A stretch of DNA of 64,000 nucleotides from an uncultured Hyphomonas sp. Its GTDB lineage: Bacteria; Pseudomonadota; Alphaproteobacteria; Caulobacterales; Hyphomonadaceae. This document shows positions 52,448 to 60,937 of the stretch, piece after piece. Within the stretch, counting starts at the first letter, position 1. Every line of letters starts with the position of its first letter. The DNA lies in contig NZ_OY787456.1 of the NCBI RefSeq assembly GCF_963678875.1, positions 2,232,001-2,296,000 of the forward strand. Reading direction: 5' to 3'. The notes under the pieces are model-generated. The model was not told where the DNA came from and did not search any database. It saw nothing but the letters and a program-made list of their open reading frames with translations. The translations under genes were made by a program, and so were the position numbers.

Positions 52448-52750
52448 ATGCGTGAGAAAAAAGCACAACGGCCGATCATGGCCCTGCTCGACATTCTTGG
52501 TCAGAGATGGGTCTTGCGCATCATCTGGGAGTTGCGTGACGCCCCGCTGACATTCCGCGCCTTACGAGAGCGCTGCGACCAGATCTCTCCCACCGTGCTG
52601 AACCAAAGGCTGGCTTTGCTGCGCGAAAACGGCCTGGTTGAGCTCGGGGACGCAGGTTACCTGCCGACACAATCCTGCAAGGAACTCGGCGAGATCCTGA
52701 TGCAGCTCAGCGATTGGTCCAAAACCTGGGACCAGGCCTCCGGTTCGTAG
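52448..52750 (+). CDS. HxlR family transcriptional regulator
   Basis: A 100-residue winged-helix protein; the start ATG 52448 (MREKKAQRPIMALLDILGQRW) gives the normal length. The family core is present: LLDILGQRWVLRIIWELRDAPLTFRALRERC, then ISPTVLNQRLALLRENGLVE and a short wing. Members respond to aldehydes, quinones or redox signals, but this one lacks the near-N-terminal Cys that senses in HypR/YodB-type proteins; its only Cys residues are in RERCDQ and TQSCKEL. Two operators lie just upstream. Confidence 0.88.
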   Translation: MREKKAQRPIMALLDILGQRWVLRIIWELRDAPLTFRALRERCDQISPTVLNQRLALLRENGLVELGDAGYLPTQSCKELGEILMQLSDWSKTWDQASGS

Positions 52751-52783
52751 AAGCCAAAACAGCAACCGACTCAGATTGAACGA

Positions 52784-52804
52784 TGCGCAATCCTCGATTG
52801 CGCA
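52784..52804. promoter_or_regulatory. Dyad TGCGCAAT-N5-ATTGCGCA
   Basis: A perfect 8-base inverted repeat (arms TGCGCAAT and ATTGCGCA) separated by CCTCG lies 220 bp upstream of the TonB receptor start. A related palindrome GCGCAATTGCGC lies at 52895-52906. Together they look like binding sites of one regulator or structural elements of the receptor promoter. Confidence 0.45.
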
Positions 52805-52894
52805 ATATCCACTTCAGGCAGCGTAAAGTTAACTCACGACTCGGCGCGCCAAACGCGCGCGGCGTTTTGCGCTGCACAAGAAACACTCAGCTTT

Positions 52895-52906
52895 GCGCAA
52901 TTGCGC
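52895..52906. promoter_or_regulatory. Palindrome GCGCAATTGCGC
   Basis: A 12-base perfect palindrome, 117 bp upstream of the TonB receptor start, containing the same GCGCAA half-site as the dyad at 52784-52804. Confidence 0.4.
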
Positions 52907-53023
52907 CCGAATGCAGGCAGGACTCGGTTTTTAACACATTCACTCTGTCGTGCGCAGTTCCCGCATCCCGGCGGCGCGGACATCTTGCGCGCAGATTCAA
53001 TAAGTCGCTGGGAGTAAATTGCG

Positions 53024-55348
53024 ATGCGCCGCTTCAACACCCGTCTCAAGTTCGGAATATGTCTTGCCTCACTGATCGCGGCATCGATGACCACGGTCGC
53101 GCAGGCGCAGGAAGCGGCACCAGCAGAAGAGCAAGCGACCATGAAGGCGGTTGTTGTAGAAGGCCGCCGGGTCTCGACCGCCGACACCGCCATCGGCCAG
53201 AACGAGGCAACCAACACCGTCGCCGTCACGCGGGACGAACTTCTCTCCGCCCCGGGCGGCATTTCCGGCCTGAAGATGCTGGAGTCCCTGCCGGGCTTCA
53301 ACGTGCAGACCGATGGCGCTCTTGGTCTCTATGAATTCGGCAACTCGGTTACGGTTCGTGCCTTTAACCTCCAGCAGATCGGCTTCGTGCTGGACGGCGT
53401 GCCGATGGGCCGCTCCGATGCCTTCGGCGGCAGCCCGATCTTCCGTTATGTGGACAATGAGAACCTCGGTTCCGTCGTGGCATCGCCCGGCGCAGGCGAC
53501 GTTTCCCTGCCGAGCTATGCCTCGCTCGGCCCGATCGTTTCCTACAACACGATCGACACATCCGATGAGGCCGGCGGCATCCTGTCCTACACGATGGGCG
53601 ACGACAATCTGGAGCGTAGCTTCATCAAGCTGGAAACCGGTGACATCAACGGCTTCTCGGCCTACATCAGCCGTTCCAAGACCGACAGCGACCTGTGGCG
53701 CGGCCCCGGCACGATCGACCGCGAGCACATCGAAGGCAAGATCAAGTACGAGTTCGACGAAGATACGTTCATCAAGTTCGGCTACGTGCACAATGACTTC
53801 TTCGACTATGACTCCCCCTCCGGTCCGGAGGCGACTTTCGAAAACGATTACTATTATGGCTATCTCGATGCCATTCCGGAAACCGGGTGTATCAACCAGA
53901 TTTCCGGCGTTTACGACTACAATGGCGACAGCGTCATCGACGGGAATGACTTCTCGCCGATCTACACGGGCTCCAGCTGCACCAGCTATTACGAAGACCG
54001 TATCAACATCCGCGATGACAGCCTCTACTCCCTGAACTTCCAGACGGACCTTGCGCCCGGCCTGATGTTCAAGGCCACCGCCTATCAGGAAGACAAGGAC
54101 GGGTACGGTGTTTCTCCGGACAGCTACTCCAATTCACTGAACATCTATAACCGCCAGGTCGCCGCCGGCCTCGACGTGGTCCATCCGCGCGGCGTCCAGT
54201 ACGGCCTCTCCGGCGTTGGCGGAACGCGCAAAGGCGCCGTGGCCGGCCTCGAATGGCAAGTGGCGAACCACAAACTGGAAGCCGGCGTCTGGTATGAAGA
54301 CGAAGACTACAACCGCACCCAGCAGCGCCTGAACAAGACCAACGGTTCTGCAGACGGCGACGTGATCTGGGATGAAGTCGCCTACTATCGCCGCGACTAC
54401 ACATCCACCCGCAAGACCACGCAGTTCTACCTGAAAGACACGATCAGCCTGATGGAAGACAAGCTGAACGTCGAAGTCGGCGTGAAGAGCCTGAGCGTCG
54501 ACTATGAGTTGAGCGGCTACCGCGACTACAATGACTACGAGCTGTTCGGCCCGCAGACAGTCGGCGAAGACTATAGCGATAATTTCCTGCCGATGATCGG
54601 TGCGGTCTACGACCTCAATGACACGGATCAGATCTTCGCGTCCTATTCGCAGAACTACGCCCTGCCGCGCGGAGCAGACGACATCTTCTCCATTGCCTCC
54701 ACAGATGCTTCGACTGAGCCCCTACCGGCACCGAAGGGCGAAGAGTCCAAGAACTACGAGATCGGCGTCCGCACCAACCGCGCGCAGTTCTACGGGTCTG
54801 CCGCGCTGTTCTACACGACTTTTGACAACCGTCTCGTGTCAGGCAGCGTGATCAACCCTGCTACGGAACAACCCGAAGCATTCTACATCAACGCGGGCGA
54901 AACCGAATCCTATGGATTCGAACTGTCAGGCGTGTACCAGCCGGCATTTCTGGGCGACAAGGTCTTCCTGGACGGTAACCTGACCTACAACCACGCCGAA
55001 AATGAGGGTGGCTTCATTCTGGCCGACAGCCCCGAATGGCTGTTTACCGGCGGCATCACCTACGAGCCGACGGAATGGCTGGTCGCAAATGTTTCCGGCA
55101 AGTATACAGGCGAACGCTACGCCGACTTCACCGAAGGCTATGACATGGACAGCTACACCGTCCTCAGCGGCTACCTCGACCTCGGTGGTCCGAACGATTT
55201 CGGCATTCCGGAAAATGTTAGCCTGCGCTTCAACATCGATAACCTGCTCGATGAAGAAGTTCCGACGGCATTCGTGTTTGCCGGCTCTGCCTTCTTCCGC
55301 CCTCTGAACCCCCGCACTTTCCAGGCGACCCTGACGGTCCGGTTCTGA
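53024..55348 (+). CDS. TonB-dependent receptor with EF-hand-like loop
   Basis: A 774-residue outer-membrane receptor. The signal peptide ends TVAQAQE; the plug (about residues 45-160) includes SLPGFNVQTDGALGLYEFG and GFVLDGVPMGRS; the barrel ends in Phe (ATLTVRF). An extracellular segment at about residues 298-309 reads DYNGDSVIDGND, an EF-hand/dockerin-like calcium loop, flanked by two cysteines (TGC and SSC). It is followed 48 bp later by a TauE/SafE permease, so the two may move the same solute. Ligand not known. Confidence 0.92.
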   Translation: MRRFNTRLKFGICLASLIAASMTTVAQAQEAAPAEEQATMKAVVVEGRRVSTADTAIGQNEATNTVAVTRDELLSAPGGISGLKMLESLPGFNVQTDGALGLYEFGNSVTVRAFNLQQIGFVLDGVPMGRSDAFGGSPIFRYVDNENLGSVVASPGAGDVSLPSYASLGPIVSYNTIDTSDEAGGILSYTMGDDNLERSFIKLETGDINGFSAYISRSKTDSDLWRGPGTIDREHIEGKIKYEFDEDTFIKFGYVHNDFFDYDSPSGPEATFENDYYYGYLDAIPETGCINQISGVYDYNGDSVIDGNDFSPIYTGSSCTSYYEDRINIRDDSLYSLNFQTDLAPGLMFKATAYQEDKDGYGVSPDSYSNSLNIYNRQVAAGLDVVHPRGVQYGLSGVGGTRKGAVAGLEWQVANHKLEAGVWYEDEDYNRTQQRLNKTNGSADGDVIWDEVAYYRRDYTSTRKTTQFYLKDTISLMEDKLNVEVGVKSLSVDYELSGYRDYNDYELFGPQTVGEDYSDNFLPMIGAVYDLNDTDQIFASYSQNYALPRGADDIFSIASTDASTEPLPAPKGEESKNYEIGVRTNRAQFYGSAALFYTTFDNRLVSGSVINPATEQPEAFYINAGETESYGFELSGVYQPAFLGDKVFLDGNLTYNHAENEGGFILADSPEWLFTGGITYEPTEWLVANVSGKYTGERYADFTEGYDMDSYTVLSGYLDLGGPNDFGIPENVSLRFNIDNLLDEEVPTAFVFAGSAFFRPLNPRTFQATLTVRF

Positions 55349-55396
55349 TCGTGCGCCTGAACAATCTCTTTCCCATTATGAAACCGAGTGAGTACC

Positions 55397-56308
55397 ATGC
55401 TAGCTGATGCACTCCCGCTAATCCTGTCCATGCTGGTCGCCGGCGCTTTTGCCGGCTTGCTGGCCGGGCTGTTCGGAATCGGTGGCGGCTTTGTTGTCGT
55501 CCCGGCTCTTGCAGCTGTCTTCACAATCCTCTCGACCACTGGGCAGCCCATGTCAGAGGACAAGATCATGCACGTGGCGATCGGCACGTCGCTGGCCACG
55601 ATCATCTTCACATCCCTCCGATCCGTGCAGGCGCACGCGAAACGAGGGGCTGTGGATTTCAATATCCTCAAGCAATGGGCACCCTGGGTTGTGCTGGGCG
55701 TCGTGCTCGGCCTCAGCGTGGCCCGCTTCCTGGATGGCAAATCGCTGAAAATCATCTTCGGCGTGGGCGTGTTCATCATGGCCTGGCACTTCCTGTTCCC
55801 GATCCTGTCCAAACGCACCGTGTCGGACGAAATGCCGAAGGGCGTTGCCCGCGGTGGTCTTGGCAGTTTCCTCGGCGGCTTCTGCACGCTGCTGGGTATC
55901 GGCGGCGGCACACCAGCCATCCTCATCATGACCCTGTCCGGCCAACCCGTACACCGGGCCATTGCCACGGCGGCAGGCTTCGGAACGATCATCGCCGTGC
56001 CTGGCACGATCGGCTCGATCATCAGCGGCCTGGGCGAAACCGGCCTGCCGTTCGGTTCGATTGGTTATGTGAACGTGGTGGCCATGCTGGCGATTATCTC
56101 GATGAGCATGATTACCGCACCGATCGGTGCAGCCCTTGCCCACAGCCTGGATTCCGCAAAGCTGAAAAAGGCGCTCGGCGTCTACCTGCTCTGCACATCC
56201 AGCCTGATGCTTTGGACCGCGTTCCACAAAGCACCGGCGAAGAACCCGCTGACATCGGCTTCTGCCGTGCAGGTCACGACCGAGCTGCCTCACATGGGCG
56301 GCCGCTAA
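55397..56308 (+). CDS. Sulfite exporter TauE/SafE family permease
   Basis: A 303-residue inner-membrane protein of about eight spans in two halves. Each half opens with a GGGFV/GGGTPA-type glycine patch (FGIGGGFVVVPAL and LGIGGGTPAILIMTL), the family signature. ATG 55397 is preferred over the GTG at 55388. Members move small organic or sulfur anions. It is cotranscribed with the TonB receptor and closed by a terminator. Confidence 0.88.
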   Translation: MLADALPLILSMLVAGAFAGLLAGLFGIGGGFVVVPALAAVFTILSTTGQPMSEDKIMHVAIGTSLATIIFTSLRSVQAHAKRGAVDFNILKQWAPWVVLGVVLGLSVARFLDGKSLKIIFGVGVFIMAWHFLFPILSKRTVSDEMPKGVARGGLGSFLGGFCTLLGIGGGTPAILIMTLSGQPVHRAIATAAGFGTIIAVPGTIGSIISGLGETGLPFGSIGYVNVVAMLAIISMSMITAPIGAALAHSLDSAKLKKALGVYLLCTSSLMLWTAFHKAPAKNPLTSASAVQVTTELPHMGGR

Positions 56309-56319
56309 GGCTACGAGAC

Positions 56320-56360
56320 GCCGGACGCTTCCACTCAGGCAGGCGTCCGGCTTCTTGCCT
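56320..56360 (+). terminator. Hairpin terminator after TauE/SafE gene
   Basis: A 9-bp stem, GCCGGACGC with GCGTCCGGC (56320-56328, 56343-56351), follows the stop by 11 bases and is trailed by TTCTTGCCT. A second hairpin is adjacent. Confidence 0.65.
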
Positions 56361-56370
56361 GACGTAACGC

Positions 56371-56400
56371 AAGCCGCGCCATTCAGGCGCGGCTTTCTTA
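56371..56400 (+). terminator. Second hairpin terminator
   Basis: A 10-bp stem, AAGCCGCGCC with GGCGCGGCTT around loop ATTCA, is followed by TCTTA. It lies just upstream of the MaoC gene and reinforces the first hairpin. Confidence 0.8.
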
Positions 56401-56421
56401 TTGGCATGAAGGAACCTGCCC

Positions 56422-56889
56422 ATGCGTTATTATGAAGACCTGGTGATTGGAACGGTCACGAAATCCGAGCGGACCTATAACGTCACCCGCGAGGAAGTGA
56501 TCGAGTTCGCAGGAAAGTACGATCCTCAGCCCTTCCACCTTGATGATGACGCCGCAGCAAAAACCCATTTCGGGCGCCTGTCGGCGTCCGGTTGGCACAC
56601 CGCTGCAATGGCCATGCGGATGATGGTCGAAGGCTGGAGCACGCAGGAACCGACCGCGTCTCTCGGGTCTCCCGGCGTTGATGAACTTCGCTGGCGAAAG
56701 CCGGTTTATCCGGGCGACACACTCCGTGTGGAGTCAACGCTCATCGGAAAGCGGCGGATGAAGAGCCGGCCGGAGATGGGTCTCATGAAGACAGAGCAGA
56801 CCGTCTACAATCAGGACGGCGACATCGTCATGAGCATGGTCTCCAACGGGCTGATCCAGGTGCGGAATCCGGACAGCGACGCCGAGTAG
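56422..56889 (+). CDS. MaoC family dehydratase
   Basis: A 155-residue hot-dog-fold protein. The catalytic pair of the R-hydratase type is visible as FAGKYDPQPFHLDDDAA (Asp34, His39), and GWHTAAMAMRMMVE and PVYPGDTLRVESTL are family blocks. It hydrates enoyl-CoA or a similar thioester; the fatty-acid desaturase gene converges on it (5-bp gap). Confidence 0.88.
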   Translation: MRYYEDLVIGTVTKSERTYNVTREEVIEFAGKYDPQPFHLDDDAAAKTHFGRLSASGWHTAAMAMRMMVEGWSTQEPTASLGSPGVDELRWRKPVYPGDTLRVESTLIGKRRMKSRPEMGLMKTEQTVYNQDGDIVMSMVSNGLIQVRNPDSDAE

Positions 56890-56893
56890 GTCT

Positions 56894-57814
56894 CTATTCG
56901 GCAGGCACCATCGCCGGCTTGTCGTCCGAACGGACTGCGCGGCGGATCACGTCGAAATAGTCCTTCGAAATACACTCGAAGCCATCATAGTAGCCGCGCG
57001 ACGCCAGCAGCTGGTGCAGCCGCTTCAGCCTGTAAGGCGGAATGGAAGCGAACATGTGATGCTCCAGATGGTAGTTCACATCATTCGGCGCGATGAGGAC
57101 GCGCTGCCAGAAAGGCGCGACCGTCGTGCCAGTGTTGAGCCGGGGATCCAGCTGAGTGCGGTCTTTGGCTGTTCCGTGCTCACCGATCTGGCGCAGGCGC
57201 ACGATGGCCGGATAGACGAAGAGTTCCGCCGCCCACCACATCAGATAAGCCCATGGCGCGCCTGCCAGCGTAAGCGTGCCCAGCAGCAGGGCATGGAAGG
57301 TCAGCCACGGCCAGTTGCGTGACAGTTTGAAACTCCGGACCTTGCGCATTGTGTCACGGAACCCGGTGCGCCCCGTGAAGTCACGCACGAACTTCCGGCG
57401 CAAGCTGTCTTTGGACACCGGGTAGTTCTTCACGAACACGATATCCGGATCGTCTGGCGTGCCGGCATATTTGTGGTGCTTTAGGTGATAGGCCCGGTAG
57501 GCTGGCAGCGAGATGTTCATGGGCGCGCCAACAAGATAGTGCCCCACGAACTCATCCACTTTCGGATTTTTGAAGAAGGCGTGGTGGGCGCAATCATGAT
57601 TAATAATGCCGAGCCCCAACTGGCGCCCGCCAAGGATGACGACACCCGCCAGGATGGTCAGCGGGTTCGGCCAGATGATTGCCACCGCAAAAGCCGCAGC
57701 GATCAGCCCCCAGTTCCAGCTCAGCGTTACGAACGCCCTCAGGTTCGACTTCTTGCGCAGTTCACGCAGTTCGTCTTTCGTCAGGACGTCAGATAATTTG
57801 AGCTGGTTCGACAC
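56894..57814 (-). CDS. Membrane fatty-acid desaturase
   Basis: A 306-residue integral-membrane di-iron enzyme that inserts a double bond into an acyl chain. The three histidine boxes are HDCAHH (H73), HLKHH (H110) and HLEHH (H249), and hydrophobic pairs lie between them. It is divergent from the PaaX-family gene, with 64 AT-rich bases between, which suggests direct control by that regulator. Confidence 0.9.
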   Translation of the reverse strand: MSNQLKLSDVLTKDELRELRKKSNLRAFVTLSWNWGLIAAAFAVAIIWPNPLTILAGVVILGGRQLGLGIINHDCAHHAFFKNPKVDEFVGHYLVGAPMNISLPAYRAYHLKHHKYAGTPDDPDIVFVKNYPVSKDSLRRKFVRDFTGRTGFRDTMRKVRSFKLSRNWPWLTFHALLLGTLTLAGAPWAYLMWWAAELFVYPAIVRLRQIGEHGTAKDRTQLDPRLNTGTTVAPFWQRVLIAPNDVNYHLEHHMFASIPPYRLKRLHQLLASRGYYDGFECISKDYFDVIRRAVRSDDKPAMVPAE

Positions 57815-57878
57815 GGTGGCACTCTCCCATTGAACTCTTTTACCGTTTATTACATAATATAGCAGTATTGGTCAATCT
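57815..57878. promoter_or_regulatory. Short AT-rich divergent promoter region
   Basis: These 64 bases separate the desaturase and PaaX genes and include the very AT-rich TTATTACATAATATAGCAGT (57848-57867), with an ATTAC...GTATT near-dyad that could be an operator. Both promoters must lie here. Confidence 0.5.
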
Positions 57879-58697
57879 GTGTATTATTTTAAACCTCTCG
57901 ATCCGAAGGACGTGTCGCCGCGTGCGCTGGTCCTGTCGCTAATGAGCAGTGCCTTCACGGCGCCGCAGTCGATCGGCCGCCTGATCAACGCGGCTGCCCT
58001 GTTCGATATTGAACCGGCAACCCTGAGAGTGGCAGTCACCCGGTTGCTCAAGGAAGGATTGCTGGAAAGCCCGGATCGCGGCGTCTACCAGCCCGGCCCG
58101 AAATCCAGGGCGCTGACCAGAAGGGTCCAGGGCTGGAAGGACGTCACAGACAGGATCGTGCCTTGGCAGGGCGACTGGCTGCTTGCGCTGACAGGCCACC
58201 TTGGCCGAACCGATCGCAAGCAATTGCGGGCCCGTGAAAGAGCCCTCGCCCTCTCCGGCTACAAGGAAACAGAGTCTGGCTACTGGGTCCGTCCTGCAAA
58301 TCTTTCCCGGAAACTGGCAGAGCACCGCGCAGACCTCATCGGCATCGGGGCAGACGAAGACATCTCTCTCATACGCGTCAGCGAACACGCACTTTCGGAA
58401 ACGGCTCCCTGGACTAGCCTGTGGTCGACGGAAGATCTCGCCCGCACCTATGAGCAGGCGACAGACACGATGCTCGCCAGCCTCGAGCGTCTTCCAAGCC
58501 TCCCCAAGGACATGTCCGCGCGGGAATCCCTCCTGATCGGCCAGGCGGTCATCCGGGCCATCAACTTTGACCCGCTGCTACCGCCAGAGCTCGCCGATCA
58601 GGAAGCATTCCTGCGCATGGTCGACACGATGGTGCACTACAACGATGCCGGACGGAAATGCTGGCAGGCCTATTATGCCGCGACAGAAAACAGCTGA
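57879..58697 (+). CDS. PaaX family transcriptional regulator
   Basis: A 272-residue protein; the start is GTG 57879 (MYYFKPLDPKDVSPRALVLSL). The N-terminal winged helix (SPRALVLSLMSSAF... IEPATLRVAVTRLLKEGLLES) is of the PaaX type, followed by the family middle domain (DWLLALTGHLGRTDRKQLRARERALALSGYKE) and a C-terminal ligand-binding part. PaaX itself represses phenylacetate degradation via phenylacetyl-CoA. No paa genes are present here; the partner is a desaturase, so the ligand may be an acyl-CoA. Confidence 0.85.
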   Translation: MYYFKPLDPKDVSPRALVLSLMSSAFTAPQSIGRLINAAALFDIEPATLRVAVTRLLKEGLLESPDRGVYQPGPKSRALTRRVQGWKDVTDRIVPWQGDWLLALTGHLGRTDRKQLRARERALALSGYKETESGYWVRPANLSRKLAEHRADLIGIGADEDISLIRVSEHALSETAPWTSLWSTEDLARTYEQATDTMLASLERLPSLPKDMSARESLLIGQAVIRAINFDPLLPPELADQEAFLRMVDTMVHYNDAGRKCWQAYYAATENS

Positions 58698-58779
58698 TAC
58701 GGACACCGATTGAAGGCGGCATCTTGCACCGGATGGCAATCACTCCCACGATTGCGCGCTGAGACTCACACCGGACATC

Positions 58780-60420
58780 ATGCCTGACGCCCCCGCCCCG
58801 CCACCGTTTTCCATCCCGCTTTACCGGCGGATTTGGGTGGCGAACGTTGCGTCGCAATTCGGCAGCCTGATCCAGAGTGTCGGTGCGGCCTGGCTGATGG
58901 TGGAGCTGGGCGGCACGAAGACCCAGATCGCCCTCGTTCAGGCGTCGGTCACGCTGCCCATCATGATCCTCGCGCTGCTTTCCGGTGCGATCGCGGACAA
59001 CTACCCCCGCCGCCTGGTGATGCTGGCTTGCCAGAGCTGGATGTTCATTCTGTCCGTCGCGCTCTGTGCCTTCGCCTGGTTCGGGCACATGACACCGTGG
59101 GCGCTGCTCGGGTTCACATTCCTCATTGGCTGCGGCACAGCCATGAACGCACCCTCCTGGCAGGCGACCGTCGGCGACATCGTGCCTCGCGGAACGATCG
59201 CTGGCGCGGTTGCCATGAACTCCATGGGCTTCAACATGGCCCGTACTGCCGGTCCGGCACTGGGCGGCGCGATCGTTGCCGCCTTCGGCTCAGCAGCCGC
59301 CTTCACAGTGAACGCGTTCAGCTATCTCGGGATCATCTGGGTCCTGTACAGATGGCGCCCAGACAAGCCGACCCGGCCGAGCCTGCGTGAAGACCTCGGA
59401 ACGGCAATGACCGCTGGTGTCCGCTATGTGGTCCTGTCTCCGCCTATTCGCCGCGTCCTCTTCCGGGCTACCTTGTTCGGCTTTGCGGCGGCGAGCGTGC
59501 CATCCCTCATGCCGCTGGTCGCAAGCCACCTGGTCGGCGGCAGTGCAGTTACCTTCGGTATCCTGTCTGGCTCTTTCGGGGTCGGCGCCGTCATGGGGGC
59601 ATTGTCGAACCGGCGCGTGCGCGCGCGCCTGACGAATGAAGCCACAATTCGACTGACGGTGTCGGCGATGATTGCGGGGGCCATCGTGATTGCCCTCAGC
59701 CCATGGCTCCTCTTCACCGTAGGAGGGTTGGTCATTTTCGGTTGGGGCTGGCTGCTCGCAATGGCGACCATGAATGTAACGGTGCAAATGTCTGCGCCGC
59801 GCTGGGTCGTTGGCCGGGCGCTATCGCTTTACCAGATGTGCGTCTTCGGCACGATGGCGGCGGGAAGCTGGATGAGCGGTTATCTCGCCGAACAGCACGG
59901 GATCGCGGAAGCCATCCTGATCATGGCGGCTGTGCAGGCAATCGGATTGGCTGTCGGCTTCTTCCTGCGCCTGCCGGAAGTTCAGGACCTTAACCTCGAA
60001 CTGGTCGGCCGGTGGAAAGCGCCGGATGTGAAAGTGCCCGTCGAACCACGCGCTGGCCCGGTTCACATCGCGGTGCACTACCGCATTCGCGAGCAGGACG
60101 TGGCCCGGTTCCTGGCCGCCATGAACGAAAGCCGCCGCGTACGCCTGCGAGACGGAGCCCGGAACTGGGCCCTGGTCCGTGACTTGAGTGACCCGGAAGT
60201 CTGGATCGAGAAATACCGCTTCGGGCGCTGGATGGACTATGTGCTGCACAATGAGCGGCGTACGCATGCCGACCGGGACAGCCTGATTATCCTGCACACT
60301 CTGCATCAGGGCAGCTGGCCGCCACCCATCGTGCGCATGCTGGAGCGGCAGGTCACGGGCGTAACGGTTGATCCGGACCTGTCGCCGGACGTGATGAACG
60401 ACCCGACCCGAAGTGAATGA
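58780..60420 (+). CDS. MFS transporter with C-terminal extra domain
   Basis: A 546-residue protein. Residues about 15-405 form a twelve-span major-facilitator exporter of the EntS/PF05977-like group (LYRRIWVANVASQFGSLIQSVGAAWLM; GAIADNYPRRLVMLACQSWM is motif A). The remaining 140 residues are soluble and resemble a monooxygenase/EthD-like ferredoxin fold (HIAVHYRIREQDVARFLAAM, HNERRTHADRD), cytoplasmic by topology. Convergent with the cytochrome c gene (9-bp gap). Confidence 0.85.
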   Translation: MPDAPAPPPFSIPLYRRIWVANVASQFGSLIQSVGAAWLMVELGGTKTQIALVQASVTLPIMILALLSGAIADNYPRRLVMLACQSWMFILSVALCAFAWFGHMTPWALLGFTFLIGCGTAMNAPSWQATVGDIVPRGTIAGAVAMNSMGFNMARTAGPALGGAIVAAFGSAAAFTVNAFSYLGIIWVLYRWRPDKPTRPSLREDLGTAMTAGVRYVVLSPPIRRVLFRATLFGFAAASVPSLMPLVASHLVGGSAVTFGILSGSFGVGAVMGALSNRRVRARLTNEATIRLTVSAMIAGAIVIALSPWLLFTVGGLVIFGWGWLLAMATMNVTVQMSAPRWVVGRALSLYQMCVFGTMAAGSWMSGYLAEQHGIAEAILIMAAVQAIGLAVGFFLRLPEVQDLNLELVGRWKAPDVKVPVEPRAGPVHIAVHYRIREQDVARFLAAMNESRRVRLRDGARNWALVRDLSDPEVWIEKYRFGRWMDYVLHNERRTHADRDSLIILHTLHQGSWPPPIVRMLERQVTGVTVDPDLSPDVMNDPTRSE

Positions 60421-60429
60421 CACCCACCA

Positions 60430-60846
60430 TCAGGCCGGGTGTGGCTCCTGGATACTTTCAAGGTAAATGATCAGCGCATCGATCTCGTAAGGGCTGAGTA
60501 CGAACATGGGCATGTCCGGGTGACCCACAACGATACCCTCTGCGAGCGCTTCTTCGAGGTTTCGTACCGGATAGTTTTCTGACAATTGCCGGAACGGTTT
60601 GGCATCCTGATGGGGGCTGTTGCCGGTCGGACCAATGGCGTGACACGCCGAACACCGCGTCTCAGAGATCAGTTTGCCAACCTTGACCTTGCTGTCATAG
60701 GCAAATTGCTCTGCGTCCTCTTCGATCGGAGGTGCGGCTGATGCAACATCTTCTGTTTCTGCGGAAGGAGTCGAATTGCATGCCGCCAAGATGGCCAACC
60801 CTGTTGCCAGCCCAAGGGCGAGGAGTCCGGTGCGTCGCAGAAGCAT
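60430..60846 (-). CDS. Lipoprotein c-type cytochrome
   Basis: A 138-residue periplasmic electron carrier. The lipobox LAAC anchors it (lipid Cys at about 23), then an Asp/Glu-rich linker leads to one heme site C65-S-A-C68-H69. The distal Met is in HPDMPMF (about 112). It is monoheme, of the class I type. Its promoter gap with the ribonucleotide reductase gene is short, and the two genes run in the same direction. Confidence 0.9.
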   Translation of the reverse strand: MLLRRTGLLALGLATGLAILAACNSTPSAETEDVASAAPPIEEDAEQFAYDSKVKVGKLISETRCSACHAIGPTGNSPHQDAKPFRQLSENYPVRNLEEALAEGIVVGHPDMPMFVLSPYEIDALIIYLESIQEPHPA

Positions 60847-60937
60847 GTGAGTCCCTTTCAGTCAGTTGGTTCAGTCTAGACCCGCCAGAGACGCCCGCCT
60901 AGCACCGCAACATTACACCCTCGACAGGCATGTTCAT

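Noticed and set aside
52030..52494. 154-codon minus-strand frame divergent from HxlR
   Set aside because: It runs through both operators and the HxlR start and is low-complexity; not credible as a gene.
52751..53023. Possible cobalamin riboswitch before the TonB receptor
   Set aside because: A short GGCAGGACT word is present, but no B12 box with the surrounding helices can be built.
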